From Collinsella aerofaciens (GTDB taxonomy: Bacteria > Actinomycetota > Coriobacteriia > Coriobacteriales > Coriobacteriaceae): 64,000 nt of DNA. Of this stretch, positions 24,854 to 33,353 are shown piece by piece. Within the stretch, counting starts at the first letter, position 1. Each line of letters starts with the position of its first letter. The stretch covers positions 170,056-234,055 of the forward strand of contig NZ_JAQLFP010000001.1 of the NCBI RefSeq assembly GCF_028207065.1, read 5' to 3'. The notes below the pieces were generated by a model, which worked only from the letters and a program-made list of their open reading frames with translations, was not told the DNA's origin and did not search any database. The position numbers and the translations under genes are program-made.

Positions 24854-26277
24854 GGACCGGGGCGCGAGGTCGCCGAGGCATGCCGCTCTCCTTCGTCATC
24901 GCGCGCTACTTCGCCTACGCGTTCGCGGCGGTCGCCACGGCGTGGCTCGCCTCGTTCATGGCGCTCTCTGCGGCGATCAACGCGGGCTTCGTCTACGAGG
25001 CTAGCTGGGGGCCGGCCAATGCGCGCGAGGTCGCGGAGGGCCTGGCACGCGACGGCGTCTGCGGGCAGCAGGACGTGCCGACGGCCTACCGCTACCTCAT
25101 CCTGAACAAGGACGGATACGTGCTGATGACAGACCTCGAGGGCACGCGGCTCGAGGATGCGACGGAAATGGCCAGTACGGCACTCGCTGCGGATCCGGGC
25201 ACAGTGGAGATCGAGGGCGGGGGCTCGGGCCTCACCTACGCTGCGTTCCCGCTCAAGGGCGGCGGGGCCTGCGCACTCGTCAGCGAGTACCTGCCGCAGT
25301 GGGTCTCGCGCGATCTCGCCAGCCTGCTTCCCAACCCGCAGAACCTCATGCTCGTCGGCGCCGCTGTGGGAAGCGCGCTCGCGCTTGCGCTCGTGGCGCG
25401 CCGTGCGAGCCGCGTGATCTCGCGCAAGATGGCGCCGCTCGCGGAGGCGGCGGGGCGCGTCGGCGCGGGGGAGCTCGACTTCGCGGTCGGCAGCACCAAC
25501 GTGCGCGAGGTGAACGACGTCCTCGCCGCGATGGACGCCATGCGGGCCTCCCTCGCCGAGTCGCTCGAGGCCCGCTGGGCTGCGGAGCGGGGGCAGCGCG
25601 AGCAGATGGCGTCGCTCGCCCACGACCTCAAGACGCCGCTCACCGTGCTGCGCGCCAACGCCGACTTCGTGGCGGAGGAGCTGGAAGACGAGAAAGACGC
25701 CGACCTCGCGGCCGCCGCGCGCGACATAGCCGGCAGTGTCGAAAGGCTCGACGACTACGTGCGCCTGCTCATCGAGGCCTCGCGCGGGTCCGGCGGGGCG
25801 GAGAGGGCCCCCATGCGGCCGGCCGAGCTCTGCGAACAGGTCCTCGCCGAGGCCGCCCAGATCGCCCGGGCGCGAGGCGTGACGCTCAACGCGGCCACGG
25901 GCCCCGCTGTCGCGGGCGCGCCCGAGGCCCTACTCGACCGAACCGCCCTGGCGCGAGCCGCCGCGAACCTCGTGGCCAACGCCGCCGAGCACGCGCGCTC
26001 GCGCGTGGCGGTCTCCTGCGACGTCGCGGGCGGACACCTCGTCATCGAGGTGGCCGACGACGGACCGGGCTTTTCTCCCGCCGCCCTCGAACGCGGCTGC
26101 GAGCGCCTCTTCACAGACGACTCGTCCCGCTCCTCGCGCGACGGAGGCCGCCACTACGGGCTCGGCCTCCACGTCGCCTCCGAGGCCGCGAGCGCCCACG
26201 GGGGCTCCGTCTCGCTCGCCAACAGCCCCTCGGGCGGCGCGGTGGTCACCATCGCGGTCCCCCTGTGCGGGATCTGA
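24841..26277 (+). CDS. Sensor histidine kinase of the immunity operon
   Basis: A 478-residue membrane kinase. It has a transmembrane helix at about 17-48, an extracellular domain of about 115 residues and a second helix at about 168-187. HAMP and HisKA follow with His261 (SLAHDLKTPL), and the HATPase domain has N-box NLVANAAEHA, G1 DDGPGF and G2 YGLGLHVA. GTG 24841, overlapping the response-regulator end by 13 bp, is used here; ATG 24880 is a possible alternative. The medium-sized sensor domain suggests it senses an extracellular or membrane-bound ligand, perhaps a cationic peptide. Confidence 0.92.
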   Translation: MAALRTGARGRRGMPLSFVIARYFAYAFAAVATAWLASFMALSAAINAGFVYEASWGPANAREVAEGLARDGVCGQQDVPTAYRYLILNKDGYVLMTDLEGTRLEDATEMASTALAADPGTVEIEGGGSGLTYAAFPLKGGGACALVSEYLPQWVSRDLASLLPNPQNLMLVGAAVGSALALALVARRASRVISRKMAPLAEAAGRVGAGELDFAVGSTNVREVNDVLAAMDAMRASLAESLEARWAAERGQREQMASLAHDLKTPLTVLRANADFVAEELEDEKDADLAAAARDIAGSVERLDDYVRLLIEASRGSGGAERAPMRPAELCEQVLAEAAQIARARGVTLNAATGPAVAGAPEALLDRTALARAAANLVANAAEHARSRVAVSCDVAGGHLVIEVADDGPGFSPAALERGCERLFTDDSSRSSRDGGRHYGLGLHVASEAASAHGGSVSLANSPSGGAVVTIAVPLCGI

Positions 26278-26388
26278 CGATTTCCTCGATGTCTACCTCG
26301 ACTGCGATATGTCGCTCGCCGAGGCCGCGACGAGATGGTGTTGCGTCTGCCCCATTTGGTGCTTCTAGCTCAAATTTGATCTGATGTA

Positions 26389-26414
26389 AGGCCCGTGCAA
26401 TCCTGCATGGGCCT
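26389..26414 (+). terminator. Terminator downstream of the immunity operon
   Basis: AGGCCCGTGCA (26389-26399) and TGCATGGGCCT (26404-26414) form an 11-bp stem with one wobble pair and a 4-base loop, followed by TTCTTTTGG. It lies 112 bp after the histidine kinase stop codon. Confidence 0.75.
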
Positions 26415-26849
26415 TTCTTTTGGCAATTGCTCGACCGATTCGTGGCTTGAAACACAAATTATCGAGTTAAGGAGACATGGGGTCACACAGCGGCTCTCAG
26501 AGCGCCCGCCGCACTCCCCCGCCATTACCCTGCGGCGTCCTCGTATAGAGCCCATCCCGCTTGGCGTTTCGTTGCAACAGCCCACTTGTCCACCGATCAA
26601 GTGAACTACTGGAATAAATACAGCGACATGCTTGTCCGTTATAGTCGCTATATCTGTGTTAATCGCCGCGATAAATACAGCCTGTACTCGGCTGCATACC
26701 AGCTACGCGTATGTAGATTCATATCGCGTTAATAAATCGGCTCAAGCGCGTGCAAAACGCGCAAGTAGCCGCAAAAGGCGATTATCGCGTAGGTAGATTT
26801 TTGGCACCCTGTTGCTTAATCAAAATTAAGCAATTGCTTAAAACAAAAA

Positions 26850-26874
26850 AGGTCAGGCACTAGGTGCCTGACCT
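26850..26874 (-). terminator. Terminator of tRNA-Pro
   Basis: AGGTCAGGCAC and GTGCCTGACCT form a perfect 11-bp stem around a 3-base loop, followed on the minus strand by TTTTTTGTTTT, a strong intrinsic terminator ten bases from the tRNA 3' end. Confidence 0.93.
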
Positions 26875-26883
26875 GCAAACTTC

Positions 26884-26960
<77 letters not shown>

Positions 26961-27040
26961 AAGCTTTTGTTTGTTGCTCTGCTCTCGCTCGCAACAGGGA
27001 GTATATTAACCCGAAACTTTAGACTTGTGCAAGAACTTTT

Positions 27041-28252
27041 TTATAAATTTTGAAGAAAGTCCAAAATTGTATCTGCGAGCTGGGGTTTTGTTAGAACGGG
27101 AAGTTCTTTCGTACCTGTTGTGCTCACAATCCAGGCCTTGTTAGTGTCGGTTCCAAAGCCTGAATCGGCGCGCGAGACATCGTTGGCGATAATTACATCG
27201 CAACCCTTGCGGGCAAGTTTGCGCTGCGCGTACTCCACGACGTTATCGGTCTCGGCCGCAAATCCGATCACGCATCGCTCTCCCTTTTGGCACGAAAGCT
27301 CGGCCAAAATATCAACCGTCTCGACTAGTTCGATGCGATCCAGGCGCTCGTTGGCCTTTTTGAGCTTGTGGTTGGCAGGGGCCGCGGGGGTGTAGTCGGC
27401 GACGGCCGCAGCGCAAATGGCAGCGTCGGCCGTCTGGAAGGCGTTTAACGCCGCCTGCAGCATCTCTGCGGCGGTCTGCACGCGCACGCACTTTACGCCG
27501 CGAGGAATATCGAGCGATGTCGGTCCCAGCACGAGCGTGACGGCGGCACCGCGACGTGCGGCCTCCCCCGCCAGGGCGATACCCATCTTGCCCGAAGAAC
27601 GGTTGCCAATGAAGCGCACCGGGTCGATCGGCTCGTGCGTGGGGCCGGCGGTGATGACGATGCGCTTGCCCGTCAGGTCTTGCGGCACGGGGTTGAGCAC
27701 CTCACAGACAGCCTCGACGACGTCCTCGGGCTCGCTCATGCGTCCCGTGTCCACGTCGCCGCAGGCAAGGTAACCGCTACCCGGACCCACAACATTGACA
27801 CCGCGCTCGCGCAGCGTGGCCATGTTGGCCTGCGTGGCCGGTGCCTTCCACATGCCATTGTTCATGGCCGGTGCGATCACGATGGGGCGCGGCGTGGCAA
27901 GCAGCGTGGTGGAGATGAGGTCGTCGGCGATGCCGTTGGCCATCTTAGCGATGATGTTGGCCGTCGCGGGCGCCACGACCACCACGTCGGGCTCCTGCGC
28001 CAGCGAGATATGGTGGATGGGGTCGGAGGGGTCGTCGAATAGGCCCACGGCAACGGGCTCATTGGTGAGTGCGCGGAAGGTGAGCGGCCCCACGAACTCC
28101 GTGGCGTGCTCGCTCATGACGACCTTGACGTGGGCGCCGCGCTTTTGCAGCAGGCGTACGATGTTGCACGACTTATAGGCGGCGATCCCGCCGGTAATGC
28201 CCAGCAGGATCGTTTTTCCCTCAAGTTGCATTGAATTGTTGGGTGCCGCCAT
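27041..28252 (-). CDS. coaBC: Bifunctional phosphopantothenoylcysteine decarboxylase/phosphopantothenate-cysteine ligase
   Basis: A 403-residue fusion enzyme for two steps of coenzyme A synthesis. The N-terminal flavoprotein CoaC domain (1-180) has GITGGIAAYKS, the HHISLA catalytic His, the PAMN motif and GYLACGD with its Cys. The C-terminal CoaB domain begins ITAGPTHEPIDPVRFIGNRSSGKMG at about 200. It is the last gene of the long leftward block, three bases after the zinc-ribbon gene. Confidence 0.96.
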   Translation of the reverse strand: MAAPNNSMQLEGKTILLGITGGIAAYKSCNIVRLLQKRGAHVKVVMSEHATEFVGPLTFRALTNEPVAVGLFDDPSDPIHHISLAQEPDVVVVAPATANIIAKMANGIADDLISTTLLATPRPIVIAPAMNNGMWKAPATQANMATLRERGVNVVGPGSGYLACGDVDTGRMSEPEDVVEAVCEVLNPVPQDLTGKRIVITAGPTHEPIDPVRFIGNRSSGKMGIALAGEAARRGAAVTLVLGPTSLDIPRGVKCVRVQTAAEMLQAALNAFQTADAAICAAAVADYTPAAPANHKLKKANERLDRIELVETVDILAELSCQKGERCVIGFAAETDNVVEYAQRKLARKGCDVIIANDVSRADSGFGTDTNKAWIVSTTGTKELPVLTKPQLADTILDFLQNL

Positions 28253-28255
28253 CGT

Positions 28256-28975
28256 TTAAGCTTCCTTGCTCGGGAGCACCAGCAGGCGGTGGCAGTACGG
28301 GCAGTGCGTAATCTCGCTACCGTCGTGGTTGAGGTCACTCATGGACGATGCCTGCAGCGCGGTGTGGCAGACCGTGGGGATGTTGCCCTTGATGGTCTCG
28401 ACGGCCAGGCCGCGGAACTGCTTGAGCAGACGTTCGTAATCGGTGAGCACGTCGGTCGGCAGCGTGGCGGCAAGCGCGGTGCGCTCCTTGGTGGCGGCAT
28501 CGATCTGAGCCTGCAGATTGGCAGCCTTGGCGCGGGCAGCCTTGGTATCGGCCTTCACGCCCTCCTCGAACTTGGCGATGATGGCCTGCGCGCGAGCCTC
28601 TCGGTCAAGCGCTTCCTTATGGGCGACGACGACGTCCTTGCGGGTGTGCTCGATCTTGTCCAAGCGCTTGGCCAGGGTGGCGAGCTCGTTCTCCAGGTCC
28701 TGAACCTCGCGGTAGTCGGAGCCGTCCACGTGGCGCTTCTTGGCGGCCTCGATGGCGTTGTTGGTCTGAATCTCGGTGGTGTTGAGATCGTCGAGCTCAA
28801 TGTCCAGATCCTTGCGCTGGGCGTAGAGCTTGGTCATCTCGGACTTGAGCTTCACATAGGTCTTGCGCTTGGAAGCGAGCTCCTTGAGCTCCGGCATATT
28901 GGCAAGTTCGCTCTTGTTGCGGGCGAGCTCCAAATCGATCTGTTGCAGCTTGAGTAGCGTAGCGCCGGCGCTCAT
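28256..28975 (-). CDS. Coiled-coil protein with C4-type zinc-ribbon (DUF164/CT398 family)
   Basis: A 239-residue protein that is almost wholly a long antiparallel coiled coil (about 5-180), ending in a small zinc-ribbon-like domain. The second knuckle, CPYCHRLL, is intact. The first knuckle, usually CxGC, reads VCHTAL here with only one Cys, so metal binding may be altered. The family commonly sits beside NIF3-type genes, as here, but its cellular role is not settled. ATG 28975 follows AAAGGAGAG and overlaps the NIF3 stop codon (ATGA). Confidence 0.85.
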   Translation of the reverse strand: MSAGATLLKLQQIDLELARNKSELANMPELKELASKRKTYVKLKSEMTKLYAQRKDLDIELDDLNTTEIQTNNAIEAAKKRHVDGSDYREVQDLENELATLAKRLDKIEHTRKDVVVAHKEALDREARAQAIIAKFEEGVKADTKAARAKAANLQAQIDAATKERTALAATLPTDVLTDYERLLKQFRGLAVETIKGNIPTVCHTALQASSMSDLNHDGSEITHCPYCHRLLVLPSKEA

Positions 28976-29781
28976 AAGTTCTCTCCTTTTGTCACAGTCC
29001 ACCATTGGCAAGGGTTCAGTATTTTAATCGCATGACGGGGGTCGACCCCGGCGTCAACTGCAGAGTTCATCAATATATCAACGAACGGCTCCTCGGAGCG
29101 GTCGTGGCCGAGCAAGATCACCGGCAGCCCGCGCAAGACAAGGTCCTGTGCCACGTGGTAGCCTGCCTCGCCCGTCACGATAACATCTGCGCCCGCGGCG
29201 ATGGCGAGCTCTCCAAAGTCGCCTAAGGAGCCGCCCAAAATGGCGATGGTGCGGCACGGGTGATCTGCCTCGCCCCACACGCGCGGGTCGCTGCCAAACT
29301 CCTGGGCGGCGCGGGCGGCAAGGTCGCGCAGGCTGCAGGGGTCGTTGAGGGTCGCAAGGGCGCCCAGACCGGTGAGTTCAGGCTCGTCCGCATGCTCCAG
29401 CGAGCTTATGGGCTTTGCGCCTAGCAAATCGCTCAGGCGAACGCGCGCTTCGTGCGAGCGGTCCAGGTTGGTGTGAAGCGAGATGATGCTCACGCCGCAA
29501 CGAGCTGCCTCGTACAGCGCGGCGCTGCATTGGGGGCGTGTGGAATCCGACGGACAAAACGCCTCGGGCGCCTTGATATAGATGGGATGATGCGTTAGCA
29601 GCACGTTGGCGCCGGCCTCCTGGGCGCGGTGCACATTGGCTTCGGTCGCATCGAGTGCACAGGCAACACCGGTAATCTCCGCGGCAGGGTCGCCGACGGA
29701 GAATCCTACATGGTCCCAACTCTCGGCATCGGTCTTGGGATAGCGTGCCAGCAGCGCGCGCTCAAGCTCGGCGACGATCAT
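28972..29781 (-). CDS. NIF3-like dinuclear metal-binding protein
   Basis: A 269-residue protein of the NIF3/YbgI family. The metal-site motifs LLTHHPIYIK (two adjacent His, near residue 62), SLHTNLD and the C-terminal GHDRSEEP are present; family members bind two metal ions and may be hydrolases. Homologues are often annotated as GTP cyclohydrolase I type 2, which is poorly supported. Start and stop overlap the neighbouring genes by 4 bases each, showing tight coupling between the cysteine desulfurase and the zinc-ribbon protein. Confidence 0.92.
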   Translation of the reverse strand: MIVAELERALLARYPKTDAESWDHVGFSVGDPAAEITGVACALDATEANVHRAQEAGANVLLTHHPIYIKAPEAFCPSDSTRPQCSAALYEAARCGVSIISLHTNLDRSHEARVRLSDLLGAKPISSLEHADEPELTGLGALATLNDPCSLRDLAARAAQEFGSDPRVWGEADHPCRTIAILGGSLGDFGELAIAAGADVIVTGEAGYHVAQDLVLRGLPVILLGHDRSEEPFVDILMNSAVDAGVDPRHAIKILNPCQWWTVTKGENL

Positions 29782-30956
29782 GCGGCGCCTACGATCGAGA
29801 GCAGCGTCTGGGCAAACTCGTCCAGATCGTCCGGATTCACGCGGTCGTCAAAGGAAATGCGTAGTGCGCCCAATGCCTGCTCGCGACCGATGCCCATCGC
29901 GCTTAAAACATGGCTCGGGTCCATGCTGCCACTCGAGCATGCCGAGCCTGCCGACACCTCAAAGCCGGCGGCGTCGAGCTTGATGATGAGTTCCTCGGAG
30001 TCCATGCCGTCAATGTAGATCGATACCATGCCGGGCAGACGGTCGGCTTGTGCGTAGTCACCCATGGTGGCGTGAATGCGCTGGTGGGCCGTAAGCGTGG
30101 CGTAGAGCTTGTCGGAAAGGGCTTGCAGCTTCGCGCGCTCCTGAGCCACATGGGGCGTCAGAGACGAGGCGGCAGCGGCAAAGGCGAGCTGCGTGCGCAG
30201 GTCTTGCGTGCCGGCACGACGTCCGGCTTCCTGTCCGCCGCCAAAGATGCGCGGGCGCAGCGGCGTGCGGTTCTTAAGGTAGAGCGCGCCGGATGCCACG
30301 GGGCCACCGATCTTGTGGGCTGCGACGGACATGGCGTCGACGCCCAGCTCGGTGACATCGAGCGGAATATGCAGATACCCCTGGATGGCATCGGTGTGGA
30401 ACAGGGCGCCAACGGTATGCGTGGCCGCGGCAAGCTCGCGGATGGGCTGCACCACGCCGGTCTCGTTGTTGGCAACCATGATGCTCACGAGCGCCACGTC
30501 GTCGCCTAGTAGCTCGACAAGCGTGGCAGGCTCAATGTAGCCCATGCGGCAGGGCTGCACCAGGTCGACGGTAAAGCCGGCGGCACGCAGCAACGGCAGG
30601 TTGTCCAGAATCGAATCGTGCTCGATGGCCGAAACGATTACACGATCGCGCTTGCGATCGCGCTGACGAGTGCCCTCGGCAAGACCGAGCAGCGCCAGCT
30701 GGTTGGCTTCGGTGCCGCCGTTGGTCAGTACAATCTCGGACGGGCGGACGCGCGCGCCAAAGCTGCGGGCGATCTCGCGACGTGCAACCTCCAGACGCGC
30801 GGCAGCCTTGCGGCCGAGCGAATGCAGCGAGTTGGGGTTGACGCCGGCAAGCTCGCTGTCGTCGTACTCGCGCTGCGCAAGGAGCGCCTCGGCGCGCATG
30901 GGCGTCGAGGCGGCATAGTCAAGATTCACGGGTATGCGGTTTTGACCTGCGGTCAT
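29778..30956 (-). CDS. Cysteine desulfurase (NifS/IscS family)
   Basis: A 392-residue PLP enzyme that takes sulfur from cysteine for iron-sulfur clusters or tRNA thiolation. The N-terminus LDYAASTPM is typical. PLP-binding residues include His113 (AIEHDS) and Lys215 (AAHKIGG), and the sulfur-accepting Cys340 is in GSACSSG. No iscU or thiI lies beside it in the window, so the acceptor is unknown. The start codon lies six bases after the rpe stop, with an AGGAGG about 13 bases upstream. Confidence 0.94.
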   Translation of the reverse strand: MTAGQNRIPVNLDYAASTPMRAEALLAQREYDDSELAGVNPNSLHSLGRKAAARLEVARREIARSFGARVRPSEIVLTNGGTEANQLALLGLAEGTRQRDRKRDRVIVSAIEHDSILDNLPLLRAAGFTVDLVQPCRMGYIEPATLVELLGDDVALVSIMVANNETGVVQPIRELAAATHTVGALFHTDAIQGYLHIPLDVTELGVDAMSVAAHKIGGPVASGALYLKNRTPLRPRIFGGGQEAGRRAGTQDLRTQLAFAAAASSLTPHVAQERAKLQALSDKLYATLTAHQRIHATMGDYAQADRLPGMVSIYIDGMDSEELIIKLDAAGFEVSAGSACSSGSMDPSHVLSAMGIGREQALGALRISFDDRVNPDDLDEFAQTLLSIVGAA

Positions 30957-30962
30957 AAGGGT

Positions 30963-31634
30963 TTATGCCTCCTGTGCGGCCTCGTTGCCCAGCTTCTGCA
31001 GCAGCGCAACCTCGGCAGCGGGATCTTCGGACTTAAATACGGCAGAACCGGCCACGAGCACGTTGGCGCCGGCCTTGACGACCTCGGCAATGTTCTTGGA
31101 AGAAATGCCACCGTCGACCTCGATGAGGGGCGAAACGCCGTGACGCTCGCACATGGCCCTGAGCTCGTGGAGCTTAGCGATGGTGCCCGGGATAAAGCTC
31201 TGGCCGCCAAAGCCCGGGTTCACACTCATGAGCAGCACCATATCGACGACGTCGATGATGCTCTCGAGCACGCACACGGGGGTGGCGGGGTTGAGCACCA
31301 CGCCGGCCTTAACGCCGCGCTGCTGCAGATGGGTGAGCGTGCGGTGCAGGTGCGTGGAGGCCTCGTAGTGTACGGTGATCATATCGGCGCCGGCGTCTGC
31401 GTACCAATCGACCGTCTCGTCGGGGTTCGACACCATGAGGTGCGCGTCGACCGGTACATTGGTGGAGCGCTTGACGGCCTTAAGGATGTCAACGCCAAAG
31501 GTGAGGTTGCCGGTAAAGTGGCCGTCCATGACGTCGAAGTGCACGTAGTCGGCGCCGGCGATCTTGTCGAGTTCGCCCTTGAGGTTGGCCATGTCGGCCG
31601 AGAGGACGGACGGAGCGATTTTAATGGAACCCAT
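30963..31634 (-). CDS. rpe: Ribulose-phosphate 3-epimerase
   Basis: A 223-residue TIM-barrel enzyme of the pentose phosphate pathway. Motifs APSVLSADMANL, HFDVMDGHF (metal His and Asp), VDAHLMV, LLMSVNPGFGGQ and EVDGGIS are all in place. GAAAGG precedes the ATG. It belongs to the long leftward housekeeping block between gpsA and the cysteine desulfurase. Confidence 0.97.
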   Translation of the reverse strand: MGSIKIAPSVLSADMANLKGELDKIAGADYVHFDVMDGHFTGNLTFGVDILKAVKRSTNVPVDAHLMVSNPDETVDWYADAGADMITVHYEASTHLHRTLTHLQQRGVKAGVVLNPATPVCVLESIIDVVDMVLLMSVNPGFGGQSFIPGTIAKLHELRAMCERHGVSPLIEVDGGISSKNIAEVVKAGANVLVAGSAVFKSEDPAAEVALLQKLGNEAAQEA

Positions 31635-31652
31635 GGTAGTAGCCTTTCTGCG

Positions 31653-32660
31653 CTAGTCGGTGAGTCCGTAGAACTCTTGAGAGGGGACGCGATCGGTAAG
31701 AATCTCGAGCGCCCTATCCAAAGTAACACCGTTGTAGAGCGTTTGCTCCACGGCAAAGGTGAGCGGAATGTCTACGCCCAGTGAACGGGCAAGCTCACTG
31801 ACGCTGCGGGCCGCGACGGCGCCCTCGACCACCATATGCGTACGTGCCTGGTACTCGTCGAGCGAGACGCCGTGGGCAAACTCGTAGCCAAAGGTGCGGT
31901 TGCGCGAATGCTCGGAAGTGCAGGTGGCAATGAGGTCACCCATGCCGGCAAGACCCATGCAGGTCATGGCTTGACCGCCGCGGGCGTGCACCAGACGGCT
32001 GATCTCGGCCAGGCCGCGCGTCATGATAAGGGCAAGCGTGTTGTCGCCCGCACCAGAACCGGCGGAAATGCCGCACACGATGGCGATGACGTTTTTCATG
32101 GCGCCGCAAACCTCGACGCCGGTCATGTCCTGCGACAGGTAGATGCGGAAGGCCGTGGATAGGAGCAGGTCCTTAAAGGTCTCCCCTACCTGCGGATCTT
32201 TGCTGGCGATGACGGCGGCAGAAAGCCCGCCGCGGCAGATCTCCTCGGCATGGTTGGGGCCCGAGAGCGCCGCGACACGCGACTCGTTGCCGATCTCACT
32301 GGCGATGACCTCGCTCATAAGCAGGCCGGATTCGGGCTCAATACCCTTGGTGAGGCAGAGTGCCGGGGTGTCGGCGGCGATGAAGGGTGCTGCCTGATGG
32401 CATACGCTGCGCAGGTGCGTGGAGGGCACGGCAAAGATGATGGCCTCGGCGCCGTCGAGCGCCTGCGACAGGTCCGTGGCGGCGACAACGTTGCCGGGCA
32501 GCTCGTAGTCCACCAGATACCGGGGATTGCGGTGCTCGGCATTGATGCCGGTGGCCGTTTGCTCGCTGTGGGCCCACATGGTCACGCGCTCGGCTCGCTC
32601 GGCGGCGAGGCCGGCGACGGCGGTTCCCCAGGAGCCGGAGCCAATCAGCGCAACATTCAT
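31653..32660 (-). CDS. gpsA: NAD(P)-dependent glycerol-3-phosphate dehydrogenase
   Basis: A 335-residue enzyme making glycerol-3-phosphate for phospholipids. The N-terminal Rossmann motif is GSGSWGTA (residues 7-14). The catalytic lysine region CGAMKNVIAIVCGI and the NTLALIMTRGLAE helix are typical. It is next to plsY, the enzyme that acylates its product, and follows it by about 10 bp, so the pathway is clustered here with plsC further upstream. Confidence 0.97.
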   Translation of the reverse strand: MNVALIGSGSWGTAVAGLAAERAERVTMWAHSEQTATGINAEHRNPRYLVDYELPGNVVAATDLSQALDGAEAIIFAVPSTHLRSVCHQAAPFIAADTPALCLTKGIEPESGLLMSEVIASEIGNESRVAALSGPNHAEEICRGGLSAAVIASKDPQVGETFKDLLLSTAFRIYLSQDMTGVEVCGAMKNVIAIVCGISAGSGAGDNTLALIMTRGLAEISRLVHARGGQAMTCMGLAGMGDLIATCTSEHSRNRTFGYEFAHGVSLDEYQARTHMVVEGAVAARSVSELARSLGVDIPLTFAVEQTLYNGVTLDRALEILTDRVPSQEFYGLTD

Positions 32661-32669
32661 GACTCTCTC

Positions 32670-33353
32670 CTACTTATCGTCGGGCTCGGTGACGCGCTTG
32701 GTAAACGAGAGCTTGGACTCCTTACCGGCCATGAGCTTTTGGATATTCGAGCGATGGGCCCACACCACGGTGATGCCGATCATCGCCATGCAGAACTTGA
32801 GGCCTAGGCTGCTGTACGGAAAGACCGCGCAGGCGGCGATGGGAAGACCGATGGCCGCGGCAAGCGAGCCCACCGACACAAACTTGGTGATGGCGACGGC
32901 CACGATAAACATGCCGAGCAGCGACAGGCCAATGGGCCAGTACCAGGCGAGGATGACGCCCAGACCAACCGCGATACCCTTGCCGCCATGGAAGTTGAGG
33001 TAGGGCGAGAAGATATGGCCCCACACCGCTGCCAGGCAAATGACACCGAGCATCCAGTCGCCGGGGGCTCCGGGCGCCATGATGTTCGGCGGAAATCCAT
33101 AGCCCACGCTCGCGATGAACGGACGGGCGATAAGGACGCAGATGGCGCCCTTAAGGCAGTCGAGCAACAGCGTGAGCGCGGCCACCTTAGGGCCGGCCAC
33201 GCGCAGGGCGTTGGTGGTGCCGATGTTGCCGGAGCCCGCCTTGCGAATGTCGGTGTGGTTGAACACGCGGCCCAAGATCAGACCAAACGGAATCGCCCCG
33301 ATAAAGAACGAGACCACGGCGCAGATGGCGGTCAGCAGAATCGGATTATGCAT
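32670..33353 (-). CDS. plsY: Acyl-phosphate:glycerol-3-phosphate acyltransferase
   Basis: A 227-residue integral membrane enzyme with about five helices. The three conserved cytosolic motifs are visible: SGNIGTTNALR near residue 38, GHIFSPYLNFHGGKGIAVGLG in the middle, and AHRSNIQKL near the C-terminus. ATG 33353 follows AAGGAGCAAAAGG and overlaps the der end by 8 bp; the upstream in-frame start at 33401 lies deep in der and is rejected. Confidence 0.96.
   Translation of the reverse strand: MHNPILLTAICAVVSFFIGAIPFGLILGRVFNHTDIRKAGSGNIGTTNALRVAGPKVAALTLLLDCLKGAICVLIARPFIASVGYGFPPNIMAPGAPGDWMLGVICLAAVWGHIFSPYLNFHGGKGIAVGLGVILAWYWPIGLSLLGMFIVAVAITKFVSVGSLAAAIGLPIAACAVFPYSSLGLKFCMAMIGITVVWAHRSNIQKLMAGKESKLSFTKRVTEPDDK

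Larger units (their letters stand above)
26278..26883. other. Gene-free region after the immunity island
   Basis: No convincing coding region is seen in about 600 bp. It contains the terminators listed separately and two copies of the 11-mer ATAAATACAGC (26614 and 26671). It also holds a pair of similar segments, CGCGTATGTAGATT and CGCGTAGGTAGATT. Base composition falls from the very G+C-rich island back to a lower value near 26430, marking the probable right edge of the acquired DNA next to tRNA-Pro. Confidence 0.6.

Noticed and set aside
22226..26384. Several frames of 290-480 codons on both strands of the immunity island
   Set aside because: The very high G+C content removes stop codons in all frames; Arg/Ala/His-rich translations match no family.
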